Source of the DNA: JBBRLA01 sp038231615
GTDB lineage: Bacteria > Myxococcota_A > Polyangia > Palsa-1104 > JAEUJZ01
Assembly: GCA_038231615.1 (NCBI GenBank)
Contig: JBBRLA010000276.1
Coordinates: 1 to 10,360, forward strand
Reading direction: 5' to 3'
DNA length: 10,360 nt
The position numbers and the translations under genes are program-made. Numbering within the stretch: position 1 is the first letter of the stretch; each line of letters starts with the position of its first letter. Shown here in pieces: positions 1-5,406 of the stretch. The notes under the pieces were generated by a model. That model saw nothing but the letters and a program-made list of their open reading frames with translations. It made no database searches and was not told the DNA's origin.

Positions 1-29
1 GAGGAGCGCACCCGAAAGGGAAGCGGGTT

Positions 30-49
30 GCCGGGATCGCAATCCCGGC
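30..49. other. Small perfect hairpin
   Basis: An 8-bp perfect stem (GCCGGGAT at 30-37, ATCCCGGC at 42-49) encloses a CGCA loop. No T-run follows, so it is not a canonical intrinsic terminator. Bases 1-84 are open in frame 1 (27 codons, ending TGA at 82-84, mostly G/C third positions) and bases 3-92 are open in frame 3. Either could be the tail of a gene entering from the left, but I recognise neither, so no CDS is called. Confidence 0.3.
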
Positions 50-90
50 GTATGTTCCTGCCCCTGATGTACCGCGGCACCTGATCGCTT

Positions 91-162
91 GACGATCAAA
101 GGACCGCGGCGCCTGACGATCAAAGGACCGCGGCGCCTGGCGATCAAAGGACCGCGGCGCCT
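91..162. repeat. Three tandem 24-bp repeats
   Basis: The unit GACGATCAAAGGACCGCGGCGCCT occurs at 91-114 and 115-138 exactly, and at 139-162 with one change (second base A to G). A degenerate partial unit precedes it at about 69-82. The copies abut with no spacers, so this is not a CRISPR array. The length is a multiple of three and one frame reads repeated DDQRTAAP octapeptides. That frame is closed by TGA at 82-84 and TAG at 175-177 and has no ATG, so translation is doubtful. Near-identity of the copies suggests recent slippage. Confidence 0.9.
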
Positions 163-202
163 GACAATAACGACTAGCCGAGATCCCAGCCGCTGCCGCA
201 TG

Positions 203-228
203 CAATGTGACGATACAGAGTCACATTG
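203..228. promoter_or_regulatory. Inverted repeat upstream of infA, possible operator
   Basis: Perfect 9-bp arms CAATGTGAC (203-211) and GTCACATTG (220-228) flank an 8-nt spacer. TGTGA and TCACA half-sites are visible but sit 10 nt apart rather than the 6 of a CRP/FNR site. The region is A/T-richer than its surroundings and lies 28 nt upstream of a possible leader ORF and 164 nt upstream of the infA start. It could be a dimeric-regulator site or an RNA hairpin. No T-run follows, so a terminator is unlikely. Confidence 0.4.
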
Positions 229-255
229 ATGAAGTGTCATTTCAGGAAGAAGCAC

Positions 256-330
256 ATGGCCGGAGCAGATTTTGGCGCACCCCCGCAACGACCGAGGGAG
301 CGTACTACTGTACGTGACCGAAGGGAGTGA
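256..330 (+). CDS. Possible 24-aa leader ORF upstream of infA
   Basis: ATG at 256 is preceded by AGGAAGA (244-250) at good Shine-Dalgarno spacing and encodes MAGADFGAPPQRPRERTTVR plus four residues, ending TGA at 328-330. The stop codon overlaps the motif TGAGGAGGT (328-336). The peptide is Arg/Pro-rich and matches no family I know. Its position could make it an upstream ORF that modulates infA translation, or the region may simply be untranslated leader. It is called mainly because of the good ribosome binding site. Confidence 0.25.
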   Translation: MAGADFGAPPQRPRERTTVRDRRE

Positions 331-391
331 GGAGGTACGCCAAAAGATGCCCGGTCCAGGTGCTTCTGTTAGAACCAATGAGGAGGTCCAC

Positions 392-607
392 TTGAGTCGC
401 GATGATCTGGTCGAGATGAGCGGCACCGTCACCAACGTGATGGTCGGCGGAAACTTCGAGGTGGTCACGCCGGAGGGTCACAAGATCCTGGCCCGGCTCT
501 CGGGGCGCATGCGCCGCTTCCGCATCCGCGTGGTGCTCGGCGATCAGGTGTTGGTGGGGGTGTCGCCCTACGACCCGACCCGCGGGCTGATCACCCGGCG
601 GACGTGA
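392..607 (+). CDS. infA: Translation initiation factor IF-1 (TTG start)
   Basis: This 71-aa protein has the full IF-1 S1/OB-fold. The start is followed by SRDDLVEMSGTV, then the conserved core GHKILARLSGRMRRFRIRV, GDQV, and the near-invariant C-terminus SPYDPTRGLITRR. IF-1 binds the 30S A site during initiation with IF-2 and IF-3. I chose TTG at 392 because AGGAGG (381-386) lies 5 nt upstream and the product then has the normal IF-1 length and N-terminus. An in-frame ATG at 347, with AGGAGG at 330-335 but 11 nt away, would add 15 residues unlike IF-1. The reading frame stays open to 272, but those extra residues are not IF-1-like. The 3' end overlaps the convergent epimerase gene by 17 bp. 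It is a lone infA without ribosomal-protein neighbours, so it may be one of several infA copies. Confidence 0.93.
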   Translation: MSRDDLVEMSGTVTNVMVGGNFEVVTPEGHKILARLSGRMRRFRIRVVLGDQVLVGVSPYDPTRGLITRRT

Positions 608-1748
608 GCCGCCGCACAAGCTCCGCCACGATCCGCGGCGCCGCGCCAGACCTGTGTCCGGTCTCGGGGTCCAGCCGCAGGAGTTCGCAGGGGGCGTTCC
701 GCATGCGGGAGTTGGCCTCGTCGGTGAGCAGGGGCAGGGCGCGGGCCGGGATGCCGTCCTCTGCATTGCCGACAAGGGCGTTGCGCCCGGCAGTGACCAG
801 GTAGGACCACTCGGTCTCGTTGCGCAGGATCAGCGCCGGGGTGCCCACCGCGGCGGCTTCCTCTTGCAGCCCGCCGGAGTCGGTCAGAAGGGCCCGGGCG
901 CTGGACAGGAGCGAGAGCAGGTCCAGGTACGAAAGCGGCGGCAGCAGGTGGATGCGGGGCGAAAGTGCCGCGAAGAGCCCGAGGCGCTCCACGACCCCAC
1001 GGGTGCGGGGGTGCAAGGGCAAGGCGATGGGGTACCGCTCCGAAACGCGCAAAAGGCCGCGCAAAAGCCCCGGCAGTACCTGATCGGTGGTGTTCTCGGC
1101 CCGGTGGACGGTGCACAGAAGCAGGCGATCCGGGCTGGACAGGTGAAGCGCGACCAGCACCTCCCGCAGGATCGGCCTGCCCCGGGCCGCGTCGACGCAC
1201 TTCAGCGCCGCGTCGATGGAGGTCGAGCCGACCACGCTGATCGCCGCCTCGGGGATGCCCTCGCGGCGCAGGTTGTCGTGGGCGATCTCGTCGGGGGCCA
1301 GAAGGTGGGTGGAGCAGTGGTCGGTGAGGACGCGGTTGATCTCCTCGGGCATGTCGCGCACGAAGGATCGGCAGCCGGCCTCGATGTGCACCACCTTGAT
1401 GCCCAGCTTGGCCGCGGCCAGGGCCCCGCCGAGGGTGCTGTTGGTGTCCCCCAGCACCACCACCGCGGCGAAAGGCGGCCCCTTTTGCAGCACCCGCTCG
1501 ACCCCTTGCAGGATGGCGCCGGTCTGGGCACCGTGGCTGGCCGATCCCACTTGCAGGGCCACATCCGGTGCCCGCAGGGCCAGGTCGCGGAAAAAGACGG
1601 CGTCCATCTCCAGGGAATAATGCTGCCCGGTGTGCAGCAGCACCTGATCGAAGGCCGGGTGGGCATCCAGGAGCGGGATCACCGGCGACAGCTTGACCAG
1701 CTCGGGCCGGGTCCCAAGGATGGTCAGGATTCGCAACCGGCCGCTCAT
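591..1748 (-). CDS. wecB: UDP-N-acetylglucosamine 2-epimerase (non-hydrolysing)
   Basis: A 385-aa enzyme of the WecB/MnaA family, which interconverts UDP-GlcNAc and UDP-ManNAc in the cytoplasm for surface polysaccharide synthesis. Visible motifs in order: GTRPELVKLSP (12-22), HTGQHYS (39-45), LGDTNST (99-105, D101), HIEAG (121-125, E123), PEEINR (134-139), TVHRAENT (213-220, H215), PLHPRT (244-249) and LTDSGGLQEEA (288-298). D101, E123, the PEE glutamates and H215 correspond to the catalytic acidic residues and histidine of the family. Near 311-316 it reads ETEWSY rather than the more usual TERPE, as in some family branches. The length is normal. ATG at 1748 overlaps the upstream stop as ATGA, which implies translational coupling; an in-frame TTG at 1769 would add seven residues without a better ribosome binding site. 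Confidence 0.93.
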   Translation of the reverse strand: MSGRLRILTILGTRPELVKLSPVIPLLDAHPAFDQVLLHTGQHYSLEMDAVFFRDLALRAPDVALQVGSASHGAQTGAILQGVERVLQKGPPFAAVVVLGDTNSTLGGALAAAKLGIKVVHIEAGCRSFVRDMPEEINRVLTDHCSTHLLAPDEIAHDNLRREGIPEAAISVVGSTSIDAALKCVDAARGRPILREVLVALHLSSPDRLLLCTVHRAENTTDQVLPGLLRGLLRVSERYPIALPLHPRTRGVVERLGLFAALSPRIHLLPPLSYLDLLSLLSSARALLTDSGGLQEEAAAVGTPALILRNETEWSYLVTAGRNALVGNAEDGIPARALPLLTDEANSRMRNAPCELLRLDPETGHRSGAAPRIVAELVRRLTSAG

Positions 1749-2515
1749 CGCTTGATCGTCCGCTGCCAATTTTGGATGACGGTGGCGGCCCGGCGCAGGC
1801 GGGTGCGCAGGAGCAGCCCGGCCTGGAAACGCAGGTGATCGCGCAAAATGCCCGCCACCCGGGCCTTGGACTGCCCGTATTGCCGCACCCGCAGCACCGC
1901 CGGGTACTCGCCGACCACGAAGCCCAGGAGCAGCGCCTCCGAGAGGATCTCCGCCATGGACAGGTAGCCGGGGGACGAGAAGCGGACCTCCTTTATCACC
2001 TTGCGGCGGTAGGCGCGGAACATCGAGGTATAGGTGTAGATGTTCCAGTCGAGCAGGGCGCGGTAGACCAGCGAGGCCCCGCGCGAAAGGACCAGGCGGT
2101 ACACCGGCACGCCCGCAACGCCGCCCGCGGGGTGGTAGGGGGAGGCGGTGACCAGGTCTACCTCGGGGGTCATGGCCTCCAGAAGGCCCGGGATCTCGCT
2201 GAAATCGTAGGTCCCGTCCACGTCGGTGGTGACGATGATCTCGCCGCGGGCGGCGGCAAAGCCGGTGTGCAGTGCCGCGCCCAGGCCCAGGTTCTTCGGG
2301 TGGGTGACGATGCAGGCGTCGAGGCGCTTGCCGAAGGCGGCGTGAAGGGCCGCGCCGGTGCCGTCGCGGGAGCCGTCGTCCACCAAGACCAGTTCGACGG
2401 GGCCATGGCGGCGGGTGACTTCGGCGAGGACCTGATCGATCTCGCGGACGAAGCGGGGCAGCGACTCGACTTCGTTGTAGCAGGGCACGACCAGCGAGAC
2501 GGCTGGTTGGGTCAT
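1745..2515 (-). CDS. Family 2 glycosyltransferase (dolichyl-phosphate mannose synthase-like)
   Basis: A 256-aa GT-A fold glycosyltransferase. It begins VSLVVPCYNEVESLP (6-20), has the nucleotide-binding LVDDGSRDGT (44-53), KNLGLGAALHTG (74-85) and the metal-binding DVDGTYDF (98-105), and ends with the SMAEI...RQYGQSKA segment (186-218) typical of polyprenyl-phosphate sugar transferases. No C-terminal membrane domain is present, so it is likely a soluble or peripheral enzyme moving a sugar to a lipid carrier or glycan; donor and acceptor are unknown. ATG at 2515 is preceded by GGAG at 8-nt spacing. The in-frame ATG at 2539 has no Shine-Dalgarno. It is first in a two-gene operon with the epimerase, which suggests a ManNAc-containing surface glycan, but the operon is too small to name the product. 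Confidence 0.92.
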   Translation of the reverse strand: MTQPAVSLVVPCYNEVESLPRFVREIDQVLAEVTRRHGPVELVLVDDGSRDGTGAALHAAFGKRLDACIVTHPKNLGLGAALHTGFAAARGEIIVTTDVDGTYDFSEIPGLLEAMTPEVDLVTASPYHPAGGVAGVPVYRLVLSRGASLVYRALLDWNIYTYTSMFRAYRRKVIKEVRFSSPGYLSMAEILSEALLLGFVVGEYPAVLRVRQYGQSKARVAGILRDHLRFQAGLLLRTRLRRAATVIQNWQRTIKR

Positions 2516-2564
2516 GGGATCATCTCCGGGAAGGTTCATGGGGTTGTCAAAAGCCGGGAGTCAT

Positions 2565-2592
2565 GAGGTAGGCACCGGGCCCGCGGAGTCAA
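2565..2592 (-). promoter_or_regulatory. Candidate sigma-70-like promoter for the glycosyltransferase-epimerase operon
   Basis: On the minus strand TTGACT (2592-2587) and TACCTC (2570-2565) are separated by 16 bp, placing a start site near 2558 and a leader of roughly 43 nt before the ATG at 2515. The -10 match is weak. A second TTGACA (minus strand, 2550-2545) has no convincing -10 before the ribosome binding site. Confidence 0.3.
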
Positions 2593-2621
2593 GGAATGAC
2601 GCTGCATCGGGCAGGGCAAAC

Positions 2622-2656
2622 TTGCTCAGGGTCATGGCACGGCGCTACACTATACA
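2622..2656 (+). promoter_or_regulatory. Candidate promoter of the Ser/Thr kinase gene
   Basis: TTGCTC (2622-2627) and TACACT (2646-2651) are 18 bp apart, with an overlapping TATACA at 2651-2656. This is the most A/T-rich spot between the divergent genes. A start near 2658 would give a leader of about 20 nt ending in GAGGA and the TTG at 2679. AACTTG (2619-2624) and CAAGTT (2655-2660) form a 6-bp inverted repeat bracketing the promoter, which may be chance or an operator. Confidence 0.4.
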
Positions 2657-2678
2657 AGTTAATCAGACGAGGACCATC

Positions 2679-4412
2679 TTGACCGCCCGCGAACCGGGGC
2701 CTGCGAGTTTTCCTCGCCCCTTCGGCAAATACACGCTGCTCTCGCACCTGGCCATCGGTGGCATGGCGGACGTGTTCCTGGCGCAGCACAAGGGGCCCGC
2801 GGGCTTCGAGAAAGAGTGCGTGATCAAGCGCATCCTGCCCCACCTGGCCGTGGATCAGGAGTTCGTGCAGATGTTTCTCGACGAGGCGCGCATCGCGGCG
2901 CGGCTCTCGCATCCGAACATTGTCCAGATCTTCGACCTGGGGCAGCTTGGCGGCGACTACTTCCTGGCGATGGAGTTCGTCGACGGCATCAACCTGGAAC
3001 ACATCATGGACGAGGCGCGCGGCCCGCAGATCGCCCAGCGCGTCCTGCCCTGGCCCATCGCCGTGCGCATCGTCGCCGACGTGGCCGCCGGCCTGGATCA
3101 CGCGCACAACGTGCGCGACAGCGCGGGCCGGCCGCTGCTTCTGGTCCACCGGGACGTGTCCCCCTCGAACGTCATGGTGAGCTGGGGCGGGGCGGCCAAG
3201 ATCCTCGACTTCGGCATCGCCAAGGCGATGGTCAGCAGCGTGAAGAAGTCGCGCACCGAGGTGGGGACCATCAAGGGCAAGATCCCCTACATGAGCCCGG
3301 AGCAGCTTCAGGGATTTCCGCTGGATGGGCGATCGGATGTGTTCTCGCTGGGGGTGATCCTGTATGAGGCGACCTGCGGGGCGCGGCCCTTCCCGGCGGA
3401 GACCGCGGCGCAGTTGACGATGCAGATCCTCCACGACGACCCGAAGCCGCCGGAGGTGCTGATCGACGGCTACCCACAGGGCCTGAAGCCGGTGCTCCTG
3501 CGGGCGCTGGCCAAGCAGCCGGAGCAGCGCTGGCAGACGGCGCGGGAGTTCCAACTGGCGCTGGAGCAGTGCCTGAAGGACCACCACGCGGCGTGTACCG
3601 CCTACGACGTCGAAGCCTACCTGCGGGAGGTGTTCCCCGAGGCCCGCAGGCCCCGGCGGGCGATGGCCTCGGCGAGCGACGTGGGGGCGGACATGGCCCC
3701 GGACATCGCAATCGACCAGACCGAGGTCAGCCAGGTCGGCAGGGTGGCGACGCCGTACCAGAGCGGGGCCGATCACCGCATGGGCGCGCAGGCCGGCGGT
3801 GTGGAGCGAGCGCCCCGGGGTATGAAAAAGCCCGCTGAGCGGGAGAGAAGCCGGATGGAGCGGGACGAGAATCGGGACGACCTGAAGCTGGGCAGCGTGA
3901 CCGGGCTGCATCAAGGGCCCGGCGGAAGCATGGCCGATCTGGCCAACTCGGCAGGTGGGCTCGACGAGATGGACGACGATTCGCGGCGGCCCCGGCGGGG
4001 CGGCGGCGGGATCGTGACCGTGGTCATCCTGCTCCTGGTCGCCGGGACCGCGGTGGGGTTTTATCTATTGCGGGGATACGAGCTTCAGAAGGAAAAGCTG
4101 GGGGACTCGCGGGTGACCGACGGGGCAAAACCTTCGCCGCCCCCGCAGCCGGCAACTTCGACGCAGCCGACATCGCCGACGCAGCCGGCAAGCACGCCGG
4201 CCCAGGTGAAGCCGGTGGTCACCGCTCACCCCGGTGAGACCCCTGCGCCCGTGAAGGCGCCTACCGCAATCGACCCCCCCAAGGTCAAGGTGCCCGAGAG
4301 GGACAGGCCGCGCCGCGTGGTGCATCCGACCCCGCCGGTCCACAAGCCCCCGCAGGACGAGCCGGTGCGCCTGCCCCGGCTGCCCACGCCGCCGCCGCCA
4401 GACCCGGAATAG
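2679..4412 (+). CDS. Transmembrane Hanks-type Ser/Thr protein kinase
   Basis: This 577-aa protein (numbered from the TTG start) phosphorylates Ser/Thr on partner proteins. The kinase domain, residues 16-300, has loop AIGGMADV (25-32, first and third loop glycines replaced by Ala), lysine K50 in CVIKR, helix-C E69, catalytic VHRDVSPSN (D159, N164), DFG (177-179), GTIKGKIPYMSPE before the P+1 region (SPE 206-208), D220 in GRSDVFS and R284. A charged linker of about 140 residues leads to one membrane segment (about 444-464, arginines on the N-side, so kinase inside) and a Pro/Thr-rich exported tail of about 113 residues without a recognisable sensor domain. I chose TTG at 2679 because GAGGA lies 5 nt upstream and the likely promoter covers the upstream in-frame region; ATG at 2634 (+15 residues) and 2514 are weaker. 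The TPR protein and cyclase nearby suggest an envelope signalling group. Confidence 0.94.
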   Translation: MTAREPGPASFPRPFGKYTLLSHLAIGGMADVFLAQHKGPAGFEKECVIKRILPHLAVDQEFVQMFLDEARIAARLSHPNIVQIFDLGQLGGDYFLAMEFVDGINLEHIMDEARGPQIAQRVLPWPIAVRIVADVAAGLDHAHNVRDSAGRPLLLVHRDVSPSNVMVSWGGAAKILDFGIAKAMVSSVKKSRTEVGTIKGKIPYMSPEQLQGFPLDGRSDVFSLGVILYEATCGARPFPAETAAQLTMQILHDDPKPPEVLIDGYPQGLKPVLLRALAKQPEQRWQTAREFQLALEQCLKDHHAACTAYDVEAYLREVFPEARRPRRAMASASDVGADMAPDIAIDQTEVSQVGRVATPYQSGADHRMGAQAGGVERAPRGMKKPAERERSRMERDENRDDLKLGSVTGLHQGPGGSMADLANSAGGLDEMDDDSRRPRRGGGGIVTVVILLLVAGTAVGFYLLRGYELQKEKLGDSRVTDGAKPSPPPQPATSTQPTSPTQPASTPAQVKPVVTAHPGETPAPVKAPTAIDPPKVKVPERDRPRRVVHPTPPVHKPPQDEPVRLPRLPTPPPPDPE

Positions 4413-4425
4413 ATGCGGAGTGGCT

Positions 4426-4459
4426 CCTGACCCTCTCGATGGGGGCGAAAAGGGTCAGG
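4426..4459. terminator. Outer left hairpin of the element, possible kinase terminator
   Basis: CCTGACCCT (4426-4434) pairs with AGGGTCAGG (4451-4459) across a 16-nt loop, starting 14 nt after the kinase stop. There is no T-run, so a factor-independent terminator is doubtful. The same sequence recurs at the right end of the element, which suggests that it is part of the repeat unit. Confidence 0.35.
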
Positions 4460-4514
4460 GGTGCCTACCTGAATCAGGGGCCCCGTGAGCGTGAGCGTGA
4501 GCGTGAGCGTGAGC
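4459..4514. repeat. Left inverted arm with five GTGAGC hexamers
   Basis: The 26-bp segment 4459-4484 is the exact reverse complement of 4707-4732 and itself ends in the palindrome GGGGCCCC. It is followed by five perfect GTGAGC copies at 4485-4514. In different frames the hexamers read as ERERER- or SRSRSR-type dipeptides; these are a by-product of the repeat, not evidence of a protein. Confidence 0.92.
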
Positions 4515-4535
4515 AACTTTTAGCCGGACCTACCG

Positions 4536-4668
4536 ATGACTTGGCCCATGGCGACCTTTCAACGGCTCGACGTGCCGAGTTCTCCAGCTCATCGACGAAC
4601 CAGCCTATCAGCGAGGCAATGAGCTGCTTGATCGGGTGATTGCGATGCTCAGCAAACTCTGCTGGTAA
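4536..4668 (+). pseudogene. Internally deleted, frameshifted four-helix-bundle (S23/IVP-like) gene
   Basis: Two parts of one family are visible in different frames. ATG at 4548 (or 4536) reads MATFQRLDV, which matches the start of four-helix-bundle proteins (typically M...F..LDVY). From about 4573 the next frame reads CRVLQLIDE, then AYQRGNELLDRVIAMLSKLCW and TAA at 4666-4668, which matches the family's last helices. The join lies at about 4570-4578. Intact members run near 110-125 residues, so about 75-85 residues are missing and the frame is shifted; no functional protein can result. Family proteins are encoded in 23S rRNA intervening sequences and are related to the accessory protein Avd of diversity-generating retroelements. 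Assignment rests on motif recall without an alignment. Confidence 0.6.
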
Positions 4669-4670
4669 AC

Positions 4671-4732
4671 GCTCACGCTCACGCTCACGCTCGCTCACGG
4701 ACAGGGGGGGCCCCTGATTCAGGTAGGCACCC
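4671..4732. repeat. Right inverted arm with GCTCAC hexamers
   Basis: Three GCTCAC copies (4671-4688), a copy lacking two bases (4689-4692) and a fourth full copy (4693-4698) mirror the left hexamer array. An unpaired 8-nt GGACAGGG (4699-4706) follows, then the 26-bp perfect inverted repeat 4707-4732. Compared with the left arm, this side has a 2-bp deletion and an 8-nt insertion, so the arms have drifted while the 26-bp segment has not. Confidence 0.9.
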
Positions 4733-4754
4733 AAGGGTCAGGAACCTGACCCTT
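4733..4754. repeat. Outer right palindrome of the element
   Basis: AAGGGTCAGG (4733-4742) and CCTGACCCTT (4745-4754) form a perfect 10-bp inverted repeat around AA. It repeats the hairpin sequence at the left border. It ends 64 nt before the TPR gene and could terminate or insulate transcription between the kinase and TPR genes. A weak TAAAAT at 4772-4777 just after it is a possible -10 box for the TPR gene, without a good -35. Confidence 0.7.
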
Positions 4755-4818
4755 CCGGGCCTGAGATCGGATAAAATTCCCGCGGGCGTGTGGCCCCACT
4801 TCCGGCGGAGTTACCTTC

Positions 4819-5406
4819 ATGGCGCGGCGCATCCTCTTCCCCTCTCTGGCACGGCGACTTGGTCTCCTGATCATCGCGAGCGTCCTTCTGGTGGCGCCGC
4901 TCGCCGGGGCCGGCCACGCCGCTCCGTCAGCCCCGGTCCCCGCCGCCGACCCCGCCGATCCTCCCGACCCTGCCGATGCAGCCGAGCCCGGCGAGGGCGC
5001 CGAGCAGGGCCTGGATCAGCTTTTTCAGGATCACCTGCAGAAGGGGGAGCAGGCCCAGAAGAAAGGGGACCACGACGGGGCCATCCGCGAATTCCGGGCG
5101 GCGTACCAGCTTGACGCGCAGCCGGTGATCCTCTTCAAGGTAGCCCGCTCTTACCACCTGAGCGGCCGCAACAAGGAGGCCCTGGAACTGTACCAACACT
5201 TCCTCAAGGACGAACCCGGCACCCCCCTGCGGGCCGAGACCATCGGCTACATCCAAAAAATCCGCGAGCAGGACCAGCGAGAGAGCAAGCCGCTGTGGAA
5301 AAAGGGCTGGTTCTGGGGGATCGTCGGCGGCGCGGTGGTGGTGGTCGGGGTCGGCATCGGCCTGGGGGTGTACTACGGCCAGCGCGGCGGGCAGGTCATT
5401 CAGTAG
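4819..5406 (+). CDS. Membrane-anchored TPR protein
   Basis: A 195-aa protein. Residues 1-35 have arginines, a hydrophobic stretch (LGLLIIASVLLVAPLAGAGHAA) and a plausible signal peptidase region. A Pro/Ala/Asp-rich linker (36-62) follows, then about two tetratricopeptide repeats: one near 71-104 (GEQAQKKGDHDGAIREFRAA) and one near 105-138 (ARSYHLSGRNKEALELYQHF). Near the C-terminus is KPLWKKGWFWGIVGG and a second membrane segment (about 165-186). If the signal peptide is cleaved, the TPRs face the periplasm and are anchored by the C-terminal segment. ATG at 4819 is preceded by GGAG at 8-nt spacing. Similar small TPR proteins ending in a Trp-rich boundary and hydrophobic helix are common in myxobacteria, often near Ser/Thr kinases. 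The partner is unknown. The 3' end overlaps the convergent cyclase by 11 bp. Confidence 0.88.
   Translation: MARRILFPSLARRLGLLIIASVLLVAPLAGAGHAAPSAPVPAADPADPPDPADAAEPGEGAEQGLDQLFQDHLQKGEQAQKKGDHDGAIREFRAAYQLDAQPVILFKVARSYHLSGRNKEALELYQHFLKDEPGTPLRAETIGYIQKIREQDQRESKPLWKKGWFWGIVGGAVVVVGVGIGLGVYYGQRGGQVIQ

Larger units (their letters stand above)
4426..4754. mobile_element. Inverted-repeat element with a decayed four-helix-bundle gene (MITE-like)
   Basis: This fills the gap between the kinase and TPR genes. From outside in it has outer CCTGACCC/GGGTCAGG hairpins at each end, a perfect 26-bp inverted repeat (4459-4484 and 4707-4732), complementary hexamer arrays (GTGAGC)n and (GCTCAC)n, and a core of about 156 bp with the two ends of a four-helix-bundle protein gene. 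Inverted arms around a four-helix-bundle ORF recall 23S rRNA intervening sequences, which fold as a stem and can encode the S23-type protein; GGGTCAGG/CCTGACCC palindromes recall REP-like elements. I see no transposase, so movement would need help in trans. Exact borders and any target duplication are uncertain. Confidence 0.6.

Noticed and set aside
91..162. CRISPR array
   Set aside because: The 24-bp units abut directly with no spacers.
85..177. Peptide of DDQRTAAP repeats
   Set aside because: The frame is closed by TGA at 82-84 just upstream, and no start codon or ribosome site is seen.
203..228. Canonical CRP/FNR site
   Set aside because: The half-sites are separated by 10 rather than 6 nt (CRP) or 4 nt (FNR).
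654..1838. 394-codon plus-strand ORF
   Set aside because: It is the antisense shadow of the wecB homologue, caused by high GC; the composition (Gly/Gln/Val/His-rich) is typical of such shadows.
2514..2678. Upstream extension of the kinase frame to ATG 2514 or 2634
   Set aside because: It covers the divergent gene start and the likely promoter, lacks a good ribosome site and carries no kinase sequence.
2589..3914. 441-codon minus-strand ORF
   Set aside because: It is antisense to the kinase catalytic domain, with His/Arg/Leu-rich shadow composition and no motifs.
4474..4734. 86-codon minus-strand ORF with ERERER and SRSRSR runs
   Set aside because: The dipeptide runs are just the hexamer arms read through; the real coding remnant is on the plus strand.
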